NCBI GenBank assembly: GCA_036365145.1
Contig: JAEOAD010000026.1
Span: forward strand, 3,043,501-3,107,500
Source of the DNA: Orientallactaga sibirica
Lineage: Eukaryota; Chordata; Mammalia; Rodentia; Dipodidae
DNA length: 64,000 bases
Reading direction: 5' to 3'
Below, in pieces: positions 1 to 13,336 of this stretch. Position 1 is the stretch's first letter; every line of letters begins with the position of its first letter. The translations under genes were made by a program, and so were the position numbers. A model generated the notes under the pieces. The model saw nothing but the letters and a program-made list of their open reading frames with translations, was not told the origin of the DNA and ran no database searches.

Positions 1-252
1 TCTCTCTCTCTCTCTCTCTACTTGTGTCTTTCTCTCAAATAAATAAATAGAGCAATAAAATATTTTTTTAAAAAAATATTTTTTTATTTATTTCAGAAGA
101 GAGAAAGTACAGGTTGTCAGTGCCTCCTGCACTGCAGACGAACTCCAGAGACATGCACCACTTTGTACATCTGAATTGGGAAGCTTTCTAGAGCCTTCTG
201 TAACTCTGTGGAAGCCTGTGACGTGACAGCGTGTTGTCTTGTGTCCCCACAG
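1..252. repeat. SEZ6L intron with two SINE fragments
   Basis: Positions 1-75 look like the TC-rich and AATAAA-rich 3' tail of a DIP-like tRNA-derived SINE on the + strand. Positions 76-175 look like a truncated minus-strand copy of the same family (tail TTTATTTATTT, then the reverse complement of 'TCTGGAGTTCGTTTGCAGTG'). The remainder is unique intron leading to the acceptor CCCCACAG ending at 252. Confidence 0.7.
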
Positions 253-444
253 TTATGTACTGCACTGACCCCGGCGAGGTGGAACATTCCACCCGGCTGA
301 TCTCCGACCCCGTGCTGCTGGTGGGCACCACCATCCAGTACACCTGCAGCCCCGGCTTCGTGCTGGAAGGAAGCTCGCTTCTGACCTGCTACAGCCGCGA
401 GACAGGGACCCCCATCTGGACATCTCGCCTGCCCCACTGTGTCT
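253..444 (+). CDS. SEZ6L: SEZ6L exon: penultimate sushi (CCP) domain
   Basis: This 192-base exon has phase 1 at both ends, so it is a symmetric module that could be skipped without a frameshift. It starts after CCCCACAG (AG at 251-252) and ends before the donor GTGAGT at 445. The translation has the four sushi cysteines (YCTD, YTCSP, LTCYS, PHCV) and the conserved tryptophan in PIWTS, and covers essentially one whole domain. In the family this is the fourth of five sushi repeats in the extracellular part. The residue before YCTDPG is methionine here; in my memory of human SEZ6L it is valine. No damage is seen. Confidence 0.95.
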
Positions 445-3400
445 GTGAGTCTTGCGTTCGAGCCAAAGTCTGAGCACGTCCCTTGGGGCTTCCTTCCTGC
501 TGCCTGGGTCCAGGAGGAGGTCGTCCGTGGTGAGGGGGGTCTTGTTTGATGACCACCCAGCCCACACCACTGACACTGACCAGGGCTCCTTGCTGTCTAT
601 CGCGTAGGTACCAGTGAGCAGAGAGACAGGAACCGAACATTAAGGCTGTTTTACTCAGAAAGGCAGTAATCTGTTGTTGTTGTTGTTTGTTTGTTTGTTT
701 GTTTGTTTGTTTGTTTGTTTGTTTGTTGGTTTTGGTTTTGTTTTGGTTTGGTTTTTGGTTTTTTAAGGTAGGGTCTCACCATAGCCCAGGCTGACCTGGA
801 ATTCACTCTGTAGTCTCAGGGTGGCCCTCGAACACACAGCAATCCTCCTACCTCTGCCTCCCGAGTGCTGTGATTAAAGGCGTGTGCCACCACGCCCCGC
901 TTATTTTTTATTTATTTATTTGAGAGCAACAGACAGAGAGAGAAAGAGACAGAGAGATAGAGAACGGGCACACCAGGGACTCTAGCCACTGCAAACGAAC
1001 TCCAGATGCATGTGCCACCTTGTGCATCTGGCTTACGTGGGTCCTGGGTAATTGAGCCTCGAACCGGAATCCTTAGTCTTCACAGGCAAGTGCTTAACCA
1101 CTAAACCATCTCTCCAGGCCCATGTAATCTTTTTCTTTTAATATGTATTTTATTTTATTTATTTGCAAGCAAAGAGAGGAGAGAGAGAGAATGGGCACAC
1201 CAGGGTCTCTAGCCATCACAAACTCCACATGCGTGCCCCACTTTGTGCATCTGGCCTTACATGGGTCCTGGGGAATCAAACCTGGGCCGTTAGGCTTTGC
1301 AGGCAAGCACCTTAACTGCTGTGCCATCTCTCCAGCCCAAGGCAGTAATCTTGAAGACAGTGAATGAATAAACTAGAGAACTGCACTCAAAGCTAAACTC
1401 CAGTACAGAGATAAGTACAGAGTACAGTACAGAGTAAGCAGAAGTTCATTTAGCAACCGGGCGTAGTGGCGCACACCTTTAATCCCAGCATTTGGGAGGC
1501 CTAAGTAGGAGGATCACCTTGAGTTCAAGGCCACCCTGAGATTACAGAGTGAATTCCAGGTCAACCAGAGCTAGAGTGAGACTTGAAAAACCAAAAAAAA
1601 AAAGATTCTGCTTGGGGCTGGAAAGATGGCTTAGTGATTAAGGGGCTTGCCTGTGAAGCCTAAGGACTCATGTTCCATTCCCTAGTCAGGATTCATGTAA
1701 GCCAGATGCACAAGGTGACACATGCATCTGGAATTCGTTTGCAGTGGCTGGAGGCCCTGGCGTGCCCATTCTCTCTCTGTGTCTCTCAAATAAAGATTCT
1801 GTTTGTACGCCTGACCCCTGTGGTAGTCTGAGTGAATGTCCCCCAATAGACTCAGGAGCTTGTTCAAGCTTGTAACTCAGATCACCAGCCTCCTGGGTGG
1901 AGGAGGGGTCTCTGTGGACAGATCTGGGGTCCAGACTTACGGAGTGACTGGGCGTGGATCTGGAATTCCAGCCTAAGGAACGCCGAGCGAGCATAGGAGC
2001 TCTGCCTGGGCTCCTGCTGTTCGGCCGCAGCCGGGTTTGGCTCCTGCTTTTGGCGGTGGCTCTTCTCTTTCTCGCCATCAAGGACCGTCCCCCGGATCTG
2101 TCTGGAAGCTTCCATAAATCCCGTTCCTCTCACAAACTGTGCCTGGTTTGGAGGTCCGTCCCAGGAACGTGGAGCTGACTGCGACAGTTACTCATCCCTA
2201 ACTCCTCGCCTGCCCGGTGTCCTGTGACCTTCAAAGTGAGCGGATGAAGGACGGCATCCACCCTCTGCCAACTTCCCTGTCTTCCCGCTGGAGGAGCTGA
2301 GCTCGTGGTTATTGTCTTCATGCTGAGAGGACATCAAAGCCAGATGTGGTGGCGTATGCCTGTCACCCCAGTGTTCCTTGGGAAGCTGAGGGTGAGGCAG
2401 AAGTATAGCAGCCTGCCTGGGCTGCATAGCAAAACCCTCTTTCAGAAAATTAGCATCTGGAGCTAGAGAGATGGCTTAGCAGATAAGGCGCATGCCTGTG
2501 AAGCCTAAGGACCCCAGTTTGATTCTCCAGGTCCCACGTAAGTCAGATGCACAAGGGGGCGCATGCATCTGGAGTTCATTTGCAGTGGCTAGAGGCCCTG
2601 GCATACCCATTCTCTCTATCTCTCTCTCATTCTCTCTCTCTCTCTCTGTCATAAATACATAAAATCTTTTTTAAAAGTAGCATCTGGCCGGGTGTGGCGG
2701 CACACACCTGTAATCCCAGCACTCAGGAGGCAGAGGTAGGAGGATCGCTGTGAGTTCGAGACCACCCTGAGACTACATAGTGAATTCCTGGTCAGCCTGG
2801 GCTATGGAGAAACCTTACCTAAAAAAAAAAAAAAATAGCATCCGTTTTTCTCTTTTCTTTTTTTCCCTTAAATTCAGAAATGTGAAATTAGCATCTCCAG
2901 CCACCCCCTAGTCAACAGAGAAAGGGCAGGCCCAGAGCTTCTAAAGATCCCCAGGGAAGCAGTCAGGGCACACAGCTGTCACGTGCAGAAAGGGGGTGTG
3001 TTCAGATGGAGCAGAGCTTCACATCGTCATGAGGTCCTGTCACACTCAGTGACACAAATACAGAACACACCCAAGGTGTGGAAGCACATGCCTGTAATCC
3101 CAGCAACTCAGGAGCAGAAAGTGGTAGTAAGAGGATTGCTATGAGTTCGAGGCCACCCTGAGACTACACAGTGAATTCCAGGTCAGCCTAGGCTAGAATG
3201 AAACCCTACCTCAGAAGAAAAAAAAACAGAATCACAAGTGTGAGTTCACTGGCACTGATGTGATTCTCCCAGGACAGCTGAGCAACCCGGATGCTGATGG
3301 ACATGCAGACACAGGGCCAGACAGACACAGCGAGCACCCAGTTTCAAGCAGACACAACCAAGGCTCCTAGCCCCTGAGAGACCAGCAAGAGACCAGAGGA

Positions 3401-5157
3401 TTCTCCCAGGAGATTCAAAGGGCCGGCTCTGCAGACACCAGCCTCCAGGGCCCAGGACCTCAGACCTGCTCAGGAGCCACTGGAGGATTAGACTCAAAAT
3501 AGAAGCTCACTTTAAAATGCCAAAAGGCAGAGATGCCATTTTTAAAATATTTTATTTATTTATTTGAGAGAGAGAAAGAGGCAGAGAGAGAGAGAGATAC
3601 AGTGAGCACACCAGGGCCTCCAGTCACTGCAAACAAACTCCAAACACATGTGCCACCTTGTGCATCTGGCTTATTTGAGTACTGGAATATTGAACTTGGG
3701 TCCTTAGGCTTTGTAGGCAAGCACCTTAACTGCTAAGCCGTCTCTCTAACCCCTGGAAATACCATTTTTTAAATTTTTTTTATTTATTTGAGAGAATGGG
3801 CACACCAGGACCTTCAGCCACTGCAAACAAACTCCAGATGCAGGCACCATCTTGTGCATCTGGCTTACGTGGGTCCTGGGGAATCAAACCTGTGTCCTGT
3901 GGCTTTGCAGGCAAACGCCTTAACCGCTAAGCCATCCCTCCAGCCCATTAAAAGAAAGGATATCTTGCTAATGAGGCACTCTCTCCAAATATCCCCTGGG
4001 CCATGGCAATCCCAAGACGGCCAAGCTGTAAGTCTTCTCCTCAGAAGGCCGTCTTTCCCTGAAATCTCAGTGGCACCTTCAGAGCCAAGCTGAGCCTGCC
4101 TCCCCGACACCCACATTAATGAGCTGCAAGACCTGTGAGGCGTCAAGATACCGCAAGACTCCCAAACCCCCAAACCCTTGGGAGGAGTGGGGGTGGCAGC
4201 CAGCCACACCGCAGGCAGGCCAGGCTGATGGGTCATGGACACAAAGGGACAGCACTGGAAGGTCGTCTAAAGAATTCACACAGAGGTGTCTTTTGGATGG
4301 ACTGGCTGGACTCTCCACTGGCTGAAAAGAGACCAGCCCTGATCCAATGAGCCTTTGCCCAGCCCTAACCCACTTCACCCCCAGTAGCGCATGTGCACTG
4401 ACAAGCTGGCAGGGAGCGCCCAGAGAGAGCAGACAGCTTTCCTGAGGCCCCAACACAGAGAAGGGAGAAGCCAGGATTCGAACCCGACCGCATCTTTCGC
4501 TGCCTCTGCATGAACCTGGGAGGATGTACAGTTTCCCAAAGCCTCCTGCCAGCAAGCTCTTCAAGCAGAGGGAAGAGATCATGCTGCCGCTGGCTGTCAC
4601 CTCCTCTGTAATAACACTGTCTCTTCCCACAGTTACAATTTGGACCCACTAGGGCCCAAAGTCAAGTCCTTTCCTTCCTGGTCCATGGGCTCCCAGCTGC
4701 TTCAGGCACAGATGAGTCAGTCACACACCCAGGAAGACTGAGGGCAATAGTTGTGCTTACCTCTGCCCGATGACCTTGGGCAAGCCACTGAGCCTCTCTC
4801 GGAGCCCTCGTCTGTGGAACAGCGCCTACCAGATTCCCGAGATGATGGAACGGGTTAAAGAGAGGAAAATTTTGACTCGTAGCTTTTGATTTGGCATTCT
4901 AGAAACAGGTTGGCCCTGTTTCTTTGGGCCTGGGAGAAGCAGCATGTGACAGCCGCAGCCCATGGTAGGACAGAGCCGTTCACATCATCACACAGAAACA
5001 AGAGACGTTAGAAAGACAAGAAGGGGGCTGGAGAGGTGGCTCAGCAGTTAAGGCTTGCCTGCAAAGCCTAATGACCTGGGTTCAATTCCCCAGTACCCAC
5101 AATGTGGTGCATGTGTCTGGAGTTCATTTCCAGCTGCTGGAGGCTCTGGTGTGCTTG

Positions 5158-5206
<49 letters not shown>

Positions 5207-8200
5207 ATTAAGTAAATAAAAATACTTCTTTATAAAAAGACAAGGGGATGGAGAGGTGGCTTGCAGTTAAGGCGTTTGCCTGCAAAGCAAAGGATCCCAG
5301 TTCTGTTCTCTAGGATCCACATAAGCCAGATGCACAAGGAGGTGCACACATCTGGAGTTCATTTACAGTGGCTGCAGGCCCTGGAATGCCCATTCTCTCT
5401 CTCTCAAATAAATAAATAAAATATTTTTTAAAACTAAAAAAAAAAGAGAGAAAGAAAAAAGCCAAGTGTGGTGGCACACACCTTTCATCCCAGCTCGGGA
5501 GGCAAAGATAGGAGGACCACCGTTAGTTCGAGGCCACCCTGAGAATACATAGGGCCAATAGACTCAGGAGCTTGTTCAAGCTTGTAACTCAGATCACCAG
5601 CCTCCTGGGTGGAGGAGGGGTCTCTGTGGACAGATCTGGGGTCCAGACTTACGGAGTGACTGGGCGTGGATCTGGAATTCCAGCCTAAGGAACGCCGAGC
5701 GAGCGTAGGAGCTCTGCCTGGGCTCCTGCTGTTCGGCCGCAGCCGGGTTTGGCTCCTGCTTTTGGCGGTGGCTCTTCTCTTCTCGCATCAAGGACCGTCC
5801 CCGGATCTGTCTGGAAGCTTCCATAAATCCCGTTCCTCTCACAAACTGTGCCTGGTTTGGAGGTCCGTCCCAGGAACGTGGAGCTGACTGCGACAGTTAC
5901 TCATCCCTAACTCCTCGCCTGCCCGGTGTCCTGTGACCTTCAAAGTGAGCGGATGAAGGACGGCATCCACCCTCTGCCAACTTCCCTGTCTTCCCGCTGG
6001 AGGAGCTGAGCTCGTGGTTATTGTCTTCATGCTGAGAGGACATCAAAGCCAGATGTGGTGGCGTATGCCTGTCACCCCAGTGTTCCTTGGGAAGCTGAGG
6101 GTGAGGCAGAAGTATAGCAGCCTGCCTGGGCTGCATAGCAAAACCCTCTTTCAGAAAATTAGCATCTGGAGCTAGAGAGATGGCTTAGCAGATAAGGCGC
6201 ATGCCTGTGAAGCCTAAGGACCCCAGTTTGATTCTCCAGGTCCCACGTAAGTCAGATACACAAGGGGGCGCATGAGTCTGGAGTTCATTTGCAGTGGCTA
6301 GAGGCCCTGACATACCCATTCTCTCCCTCTCTCCCTCTCTCTCTCTCTCTCTCTCTGTCATAAATAAATAAAATCTTTTAAAAAAATAGCATCTGGCCAG
6401 GTGTGGTGGCACACACCTGTAATCCCAGCACTCAGGAGGCAGAGGTAGGAGGATCGCTGTGAGTTCGAGACCACCCTGAGACTACATAGTGAATTCCTGG
6501 TCAGCCTGGGCTATGGAGAAACCTTACCTAAAAAAAAAAAAAAAAATAAAATAAATAGCATCCGTTTTTCTTTTTTTTTTCCCTTAAATTCAGAAATGTG
6601 AAATTAGCATCTCCAGCCACCCCCTAGTCAACAGAGAAAGGGCAAGCCCAGAGCTTCTAAAGATCCCCAGGGAAGCAGTCAGGGCACACAGCTGTCACGT
6701 GCAGAAAGGGGGTGTGTTCAGATGGAGCAGAGCTTCACATCGTCATGAGGTCCTGTCACACTCAGTGACACAAATACAGAACACACCCAAGGCTTGGCTG
6801 CAGGGCCAGTTTAAGACGAAGAGAAGCCAGGTGTGGAAGCACATGCCTGTAATCCCAGCAACTCAGGAGCAGAAAGTGGTAGTAAGAGGATTGCTATGAG
6901 TTCGAGGCCACCCTGAGACTACATAGTGAATTCCAGGTCAGCCTAGGCTAGAGCCAGACCCTACCTCAGAAGAAAAAAAAAAAAAACAGAATCACAAGTG
7001 TGAGTTCACTGGCACTGATGTGATTCTCCCAGGACAGCTGAGCAACCTGGATGCTGATGGACATGCAGACACAGGGCCAGACAGACACAGCGAGCACCCA
7101 GTTTCAAGCAGACACAACCAAGGCTCTTAGCCCCTGAGAGACCAGCAAGAGACCAGAGGATTCTCCCAAGAGATTCAAAGGGCCGGCTCTGCAGACACCA
7201 GCCTCCAGGGCCCAGGACCTCAGACCTGCTCAGGAGCCACTGGAGGATTAGACTCAAAATAGAAGCTCACTTTAAAATGCCGAAAGGCAGAGATGCCATT
7301 TTTTAAATATTTTATTTATTTATTTGAGAGAGAGAAAGAGAGAGAGATACAGTAAGCACACCAGGGCCTCCAGTCACTGCAAACAAACTCCAAACACATG
7401 CGCCACCTTGTGCATCTGGCTTATGTGAGTACTGGAATATTGAACCTGGGTCCTTAGGCTTTGTAGGCAAGCACCTTAACTGCTAAGCCATCTCTCTAAC
7501 CCCTGGAAATACCATTTTTTAAATTTTTTTTATTTATTTGAGAGAATGGGCACACCAGGACCTTCAGCCACTGCAAACAAACTCCAGATGCAGGCACCAT
7601 CTTGTGCATCTGGCTTACATGGGTCCTGGGGAATCAAACCTGTGTCCTGTGGCTTTGCAGGCAAATGCCTTAACCGCTAAGCCATCCCTCCAGCCCATTA
7701 AAAGAAAGGATATCTTGCTAATGAGGCACTCTCTCCAAATATCCTCTGGGCCATGGCAATCCCAAGACAGCCAAGCTGTAAGTCTTCTCCTCAGAAGGCC
7801 GTCTTTCCCTGAAATCTCAGTGGCGCCTTCAGAGCCAAACTGAGCCTGCCTCCCCGACACCCACATTAATGAGCTGCAAGACCTGTGAGGCGTCAAGATA
7901 CCGCAAGACTCCCAAACCCCCAAACCCTTGGGAGGAGTGGGGGTGGCAGCCAGCCACACCGCAGGCAGGCCAGGCTGATGGGTCATGGACACAAAGGGAC
8001 AGCACTGGAAGGTCGTCTAAGGGATTCACACAGAGGTGTCTTTTGGATGGACTGGCTGGACTCTCCACTGGCTGAAAAGAGACCAGTCCTGATCCAATGA
8101 GCCTTTCCCCAGCCCTAACCCACTTCACCCCCAGTAGCGCATGTGCACTGACAAGCCGGCAGGGAGGGCCCAGAGAGAGCAGACAGCTTTCCTGAGGCCC

Positions 8201-8911
8201 CGACACAGAGAAGGGAGAAGCCAGGATTTGAACCCGACCGCATCTTTCGCTGCCTCTGCATGAACCTGGGAGGATGTACAGTTTCCCAAAGCCTCCTGCC
8301 AGCAAGCTCTTCAAGCAGAGGGAAGAGATCATGCTGCCGCTGGCTGTCACCTCCTCTGTAATAACACTGTCTCTTCCCACACTTACAATTTGGACCCACT
8401 GGGGCCCAAAGTCAAGTCCTTTCCTTCCTGGTCCATGGGCTCCCAGCTGCTTCAGGCACAGATGAGTCAGTCACACACCCAGGAAGACTGAGGGCAATAG
8501 CTGTGCCTACCTCAAGACCTCTGCCCGATGACCTTGGGCAAGCCACTGAGCCTCTCTCGGAGCCCTCGTCTGTGGAACAGCGCCTACCAGATTCCCGAGA
8601 TGATGGAACTGGTTAAAGAGAGGAAATTTTTGGCTCGTAGCTTTTCATTTGGCATTCTAGAAACAGGTTGGCCCTGTTTCTTTGGGCCTGGGAGAAGCAG
8701 CATGTGACAGCCGAAGCCCATGGTAGGACAGAGCTGTTCGTCTCATCACACAGAAACAAGAGACGTTAGAAAGACAAGAAGGGGGCTGGAGAGGTGGCTC
8801 AGCAGTTAAGGCTTGCCTGCAAAGCCTAATGACCTGGGTTCAATTCCCCAGTACCCACAATGTGGTGCATGTGTCTGGAGTTCATTTCCAGCTGCTGGAG
8901 GCTCTGGTGTG

Positions 8912-8942
<31 letters not shown>

Positions 8943-11900
8943 ATTAAGTAAATAAAAATACTTCTTTATAAAAAGACAAGGGGATGGAGAGGTGGCTTGC
9001 AGTTAAGGCGTTTGCCTGCAAAGTCAAAGGATCCCAGTTCTGTTCTCTAGGATCCACATAAGCCAGATGCACAAGGAGGTGCACACATCTGGAGTTCATT
9101 TACAGTGGCTGCAGGCCCTGGAATGCCCATTCTCTCTCTCTCAAATAAATAAATAAAATATTTTTTAAAACTAAAAAAAAAAAGAGAAAGAAAAAAAGCC
9201 AAGTGTGGTGGCACACACCTTTCATCCCAGCTCTCGGGAGGCAAAGATAGGAGGACCACCGTTAGTTCGAGGCCACCCTGAGAATACATAGGGAATTCCA
9301 GGTCAGCCTGAGCTACAGTGAGACCCTACCTCAAAAAAAAAAAAAAAAAAAAAAAAAGGAGCTGGAGAGATGACATAGCAGTTAAGGTGTTTGCCTGCAA
9401 AGCCAAAGGACCCAAGTTCAACTCCCCAGGACCCACGTAAGACAGATGCACAAGGTGGCACACACATCTGGAGTTCATTTGCAGTGGCTGGAGGCCCTGG
9501 TGTGACCATTCTCTCTCTCTCTCTCTCCCTCTGTCTCTCTCTCCCTGGAGACATGGCTTAGCACCTAAGATGCATGCCTGTAAAGCCTAAGGACCCAGAT
9601 ATGACTGCCCAGAATCCACATAAGCCAGCTGCACAAGGTGACACATGTGCACAAGGTCACATGAGCACAAGGTGGTGCATGCGTCTGGAGTTCAGTTGCA
9701 GTGGCTAGAGACCCTGGCACACCTATTCTCTCTCTCTCTCTCTCTCTCTCTCGTTTCCTTTCTCTCTCACTCTCATAAAAAAATTCTTTAGCCAGGAATG
9801 TTGGCGCACACCTTTAATCCCAGGTCTTGGGAGGCAGAGGTAGGCGAATCACCGTGAGTACGAGGCCACCCTGAGACTCCATAGTGAATTCTAGGTCTGC
9901 CTGGGCTAGAGTGAGACCCTACCTTGAAAAACCAGAATAAATAAATAAATAATAAATAATTTAAAGACAAGAGGGGACAGGCCCCGCAGTCTGGGGGGAA
10001 ACAAAAGATTCCAGTAGGCGGCGGGCATACAGAAGGTGCTCAGTGCTAGATCCCCCTGGTTGCCGCTGACTTACTGTTTCCCTGAGGAGCCAGGGCAGGG
10101 CAAGATCTGACCCATCTGCAACAGGCAGACGCACGCATGGAAGCCGGGTTCTGAGCACCTTGCTGGATGATGCTCCACCACTGGAGAAGATGGAGAGAAG
10201 AGGCGGGTTTGGTGATGCCCACGTGACCATCTCCGACCCAGGGGAGCACAAAGAAGCCACACACCACTTGCAACAAGAGTGTCTTAACATGTTAGACCTG
10301 TGGTTTTCAAAGGGACCATCTTGCCGGCAGAGCTTTTGCCAGGGCAGTTTGCCAGAAGCTACAGGCTACCCCAGCCTATGAGGGAGGGGTGCAGCTGAAC
10401 ATTCTCCCTGCCCCCCAACAAAGAATGTCACGGCCCAACAGGTCGGTACTACCCAGGGTGACAAAACCCAACTTGGATGGTGCCATCTCCCAGTGTGATG
10501 ACAGAGTCGAGCCACATCGCAGCTCAGGCCAGGGGTTTGGTCCAGCCTACTTCCTTGACAGACAGGAGAAAACAGCACAGAGAGGGAGAGCGGTTCCTCC
10601 AGCATCACACAGCAGACTGGAGCCTCCAGCTTCCAGTGTGAGCTCCTTTCCCTGTCATTCCACTGCCTCCCGGTGGGCCGAAGATACTAAGGAGAGCTGG
10701 CTTGCTGCCCAGAAAAGCTCTGTTGAAATCCTTCTCATGTTTCTATGGATGAGTGGGTGAACGTTGAATTGGAGCAGCTTGAGAGCCAGAAAATCCCTGA
10801 GTTCAAATCCCGGGGCTAACACTTCTTTCTTCCAAGACTCCTCACAGGTCCGACACGGAGCTTCCGCATGTGAACCATGGCCACACAGGGCACTGTGAAC
10901 AGTGCTGCCCATCTCTTTATTATTTCTATTTCCTTATTTATGTCTTGTATTGACCTCTTTATTTCATTAAATTGGTTTCCTACATGTTTTGTTTATTTCC
11001 TCTTTGAGTTCTTTGAGCATATTTATAATTATTCTTTGGAAATCTTTCTCAGGCATTTCCTCTAAATCATTCTCACTGAAGGTCATTTCTGATGCATTAA
11101 TACTTTTTGGTGGATTTATATTGTCTTGATTTTTTGTGTTTCTTGTATTATAATGTAGAGATTTTTGCATCTTGGATTAATTTAATGCTTGGGTTTTCTA
11201 ATTATCTGCAGTATTATTAGATGTATCAATCAATTTGATGTCATATATCTTCAGAGGAGGAGCTTAAGGTGTTAAGCTTAAGACTCTCAGAGAAACCACA
11301 AAAGTGACCCTAGGTGCTGGGTTTGCCTGCTATGAGAGTGTTCAAGTAGGCTGAGTGGAACAAAATACAGACAAATTCTGAAAAGTTAACTAAACAATGT
11401 ACACATTCAATGAAAAACAGCACAGAGTATTTATGTAAAAGTAGGTATTATGACAAACAGATCCTCTAACAAAGTCACAGTCTCTAAGGATGTGTGTTGC
11501 CCCACACCCTTAATCCTGTCAACTGGGAGGCTGAGATTTCTGGTCTGTAGAGGGTTCCAAGGTCAGCTTGTGACTGAGTGAGACCCTTCTCCAATGAATG
11601 ACAGAAGAGGAAATAAAGACTATAAATCAGGAAGCAACAAATGACAAGCCCAAAATATAGCTTATTTAAGAATGGCAAATTAGAGCCAGGCATGGTGGCA
11701 CATGCCTTTAATCCCAGCACTCAGGCAGAGATAGGAGGATTGCTGTGAGTTCGAGGCCAACCTGAGACTACATAGTTAATTCCAGGTCAGCCTGGGCCAG
11801 AGTGAGACCCTACCTCGAAAAACCAAAGAAAAAAAAAAGGCAAATCCGACCATCCATCAGATTTATCATATAATTTACCCTGACATGGATGGTGCAATTA

Positions 11901-12269
11901 GCACTTCCACTGCAAGCCTACATACCAGGTTTATTTGGCAGGTACTGACCTGGTGTAATCCCAGTTACCTTTTCGGATGGCTTTGATCTTAGCTATGCTG
12001 CATGGCCGCTTGGGTCCCTCTTTGCTGTGCTGTGGGCTCAGGTAGGCTGGCTGGGTCTGTGGGTCCCTGCTGTGTATAGGTGAGCTCCCTTCCCCAGGTC
12101 TCTGGTGACTCGAACTCACGGCGATCCTCCTACCTCTGCCTCCTGAGTGCTGGGATTAAAGGCGCGCACCACCACGCCAGGCCAGAGGCGTTTTCAAAGC
12201 AGTGTCCTGAAGCCAAGGGTGCTTGCACAGGCCTATAATCCCTGAAACCAGAGAGAGAAGACCTGTCCC

Positions 12270-12304
<35 letters not shown>

Positions 12305-13288
12305 CACACACACATTGAAAGGACCTGATTAAATGAAGACACCTTAGCAGGTGGAGCCAGCTTAGCTCAGGGGAACACTAGTTCGGTACAGTAGCTGCCC
12401 ACCCACTCCCTTCCACCCAGGTCTATCTCCTCCCTCCTGGACGGTGCCTGGCACGGGGGAAACATTGATGGGGTACATACTTGTTGTTAGGTGACACGAA
12501 GGCAAGAGGCACGTCTCTCTGACCTGCAGGGGACGACAGTGCCTGGCACATAGCTGATGCCCAGGAAATATTTGCCATGTTCATTAATCTTTGTTAATTC
12601 ATGAAAAAATTCCAGGGGCACGTTTCTGGAAATCTTCTGAGGAGATGCTGCCACCTACTGGTCAGTTCTGTGTACTGCAGGAACTGTTCTGGACTGGCAT
12701 TCACGGCTGGATGAGAGCCACCAACACAAAGGAGGGGGCTGGGCTACAATGAGGCCCTACCTGGAAAAAATATATACATATTGTCAACCTCTTGAGATAG
12801 AGAATGGGTGCACCAGTGCCTCTAGCCACAGCAAATGAACTCCAGATGTATGCGCTGCCTTGTGTATCTGGCTTACATGAGTACTGGGGAATCGAACCCT
12901 GGACCTTAGGCTTTCACAGGCAAGCGCCATAACCATTAAGCCATGTGTCCAGCCCAAGATGGTAAACTTTAGGTTGTGAGGATTTTGCCACAATCTTACA
13001 TTCTTTTAAGTGTTTCAGGATGTGTGGTGCGGTGTACAAAGCAGTGTGTGATGGCTGTCCCACCCAGTGCTAAAAATGAAGTCACAGCTCACGTGCTGGG
13101 CCAGGAACGAGCTGCCAGGGCTCAGCGGCTGCAACACAAAAGATGAGCCACTAGGAGACTGTGTGTGCCTATTGGTTGGGGGCAGTCACTGCCCCTCCTA
13201 CTGTCTCTAGGTCCCTGAGGCCATGGCTTGTCTGACAGACTCAATAGCCCCAAGACAGTGTATCTGTCCTCAATACTCCAGCACTCTA

Positions 13289-13336
<48 letters not shown>

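Noticed and set aside
4079..8380. A pair of near-identical 183-codon minus-strand frames (4079-4630, 7829-8380)
   Set aside because: They are the same intronic sequence seen twice because of the tandem duplication. They contain MIR-derived sequence and have no start context or homology.
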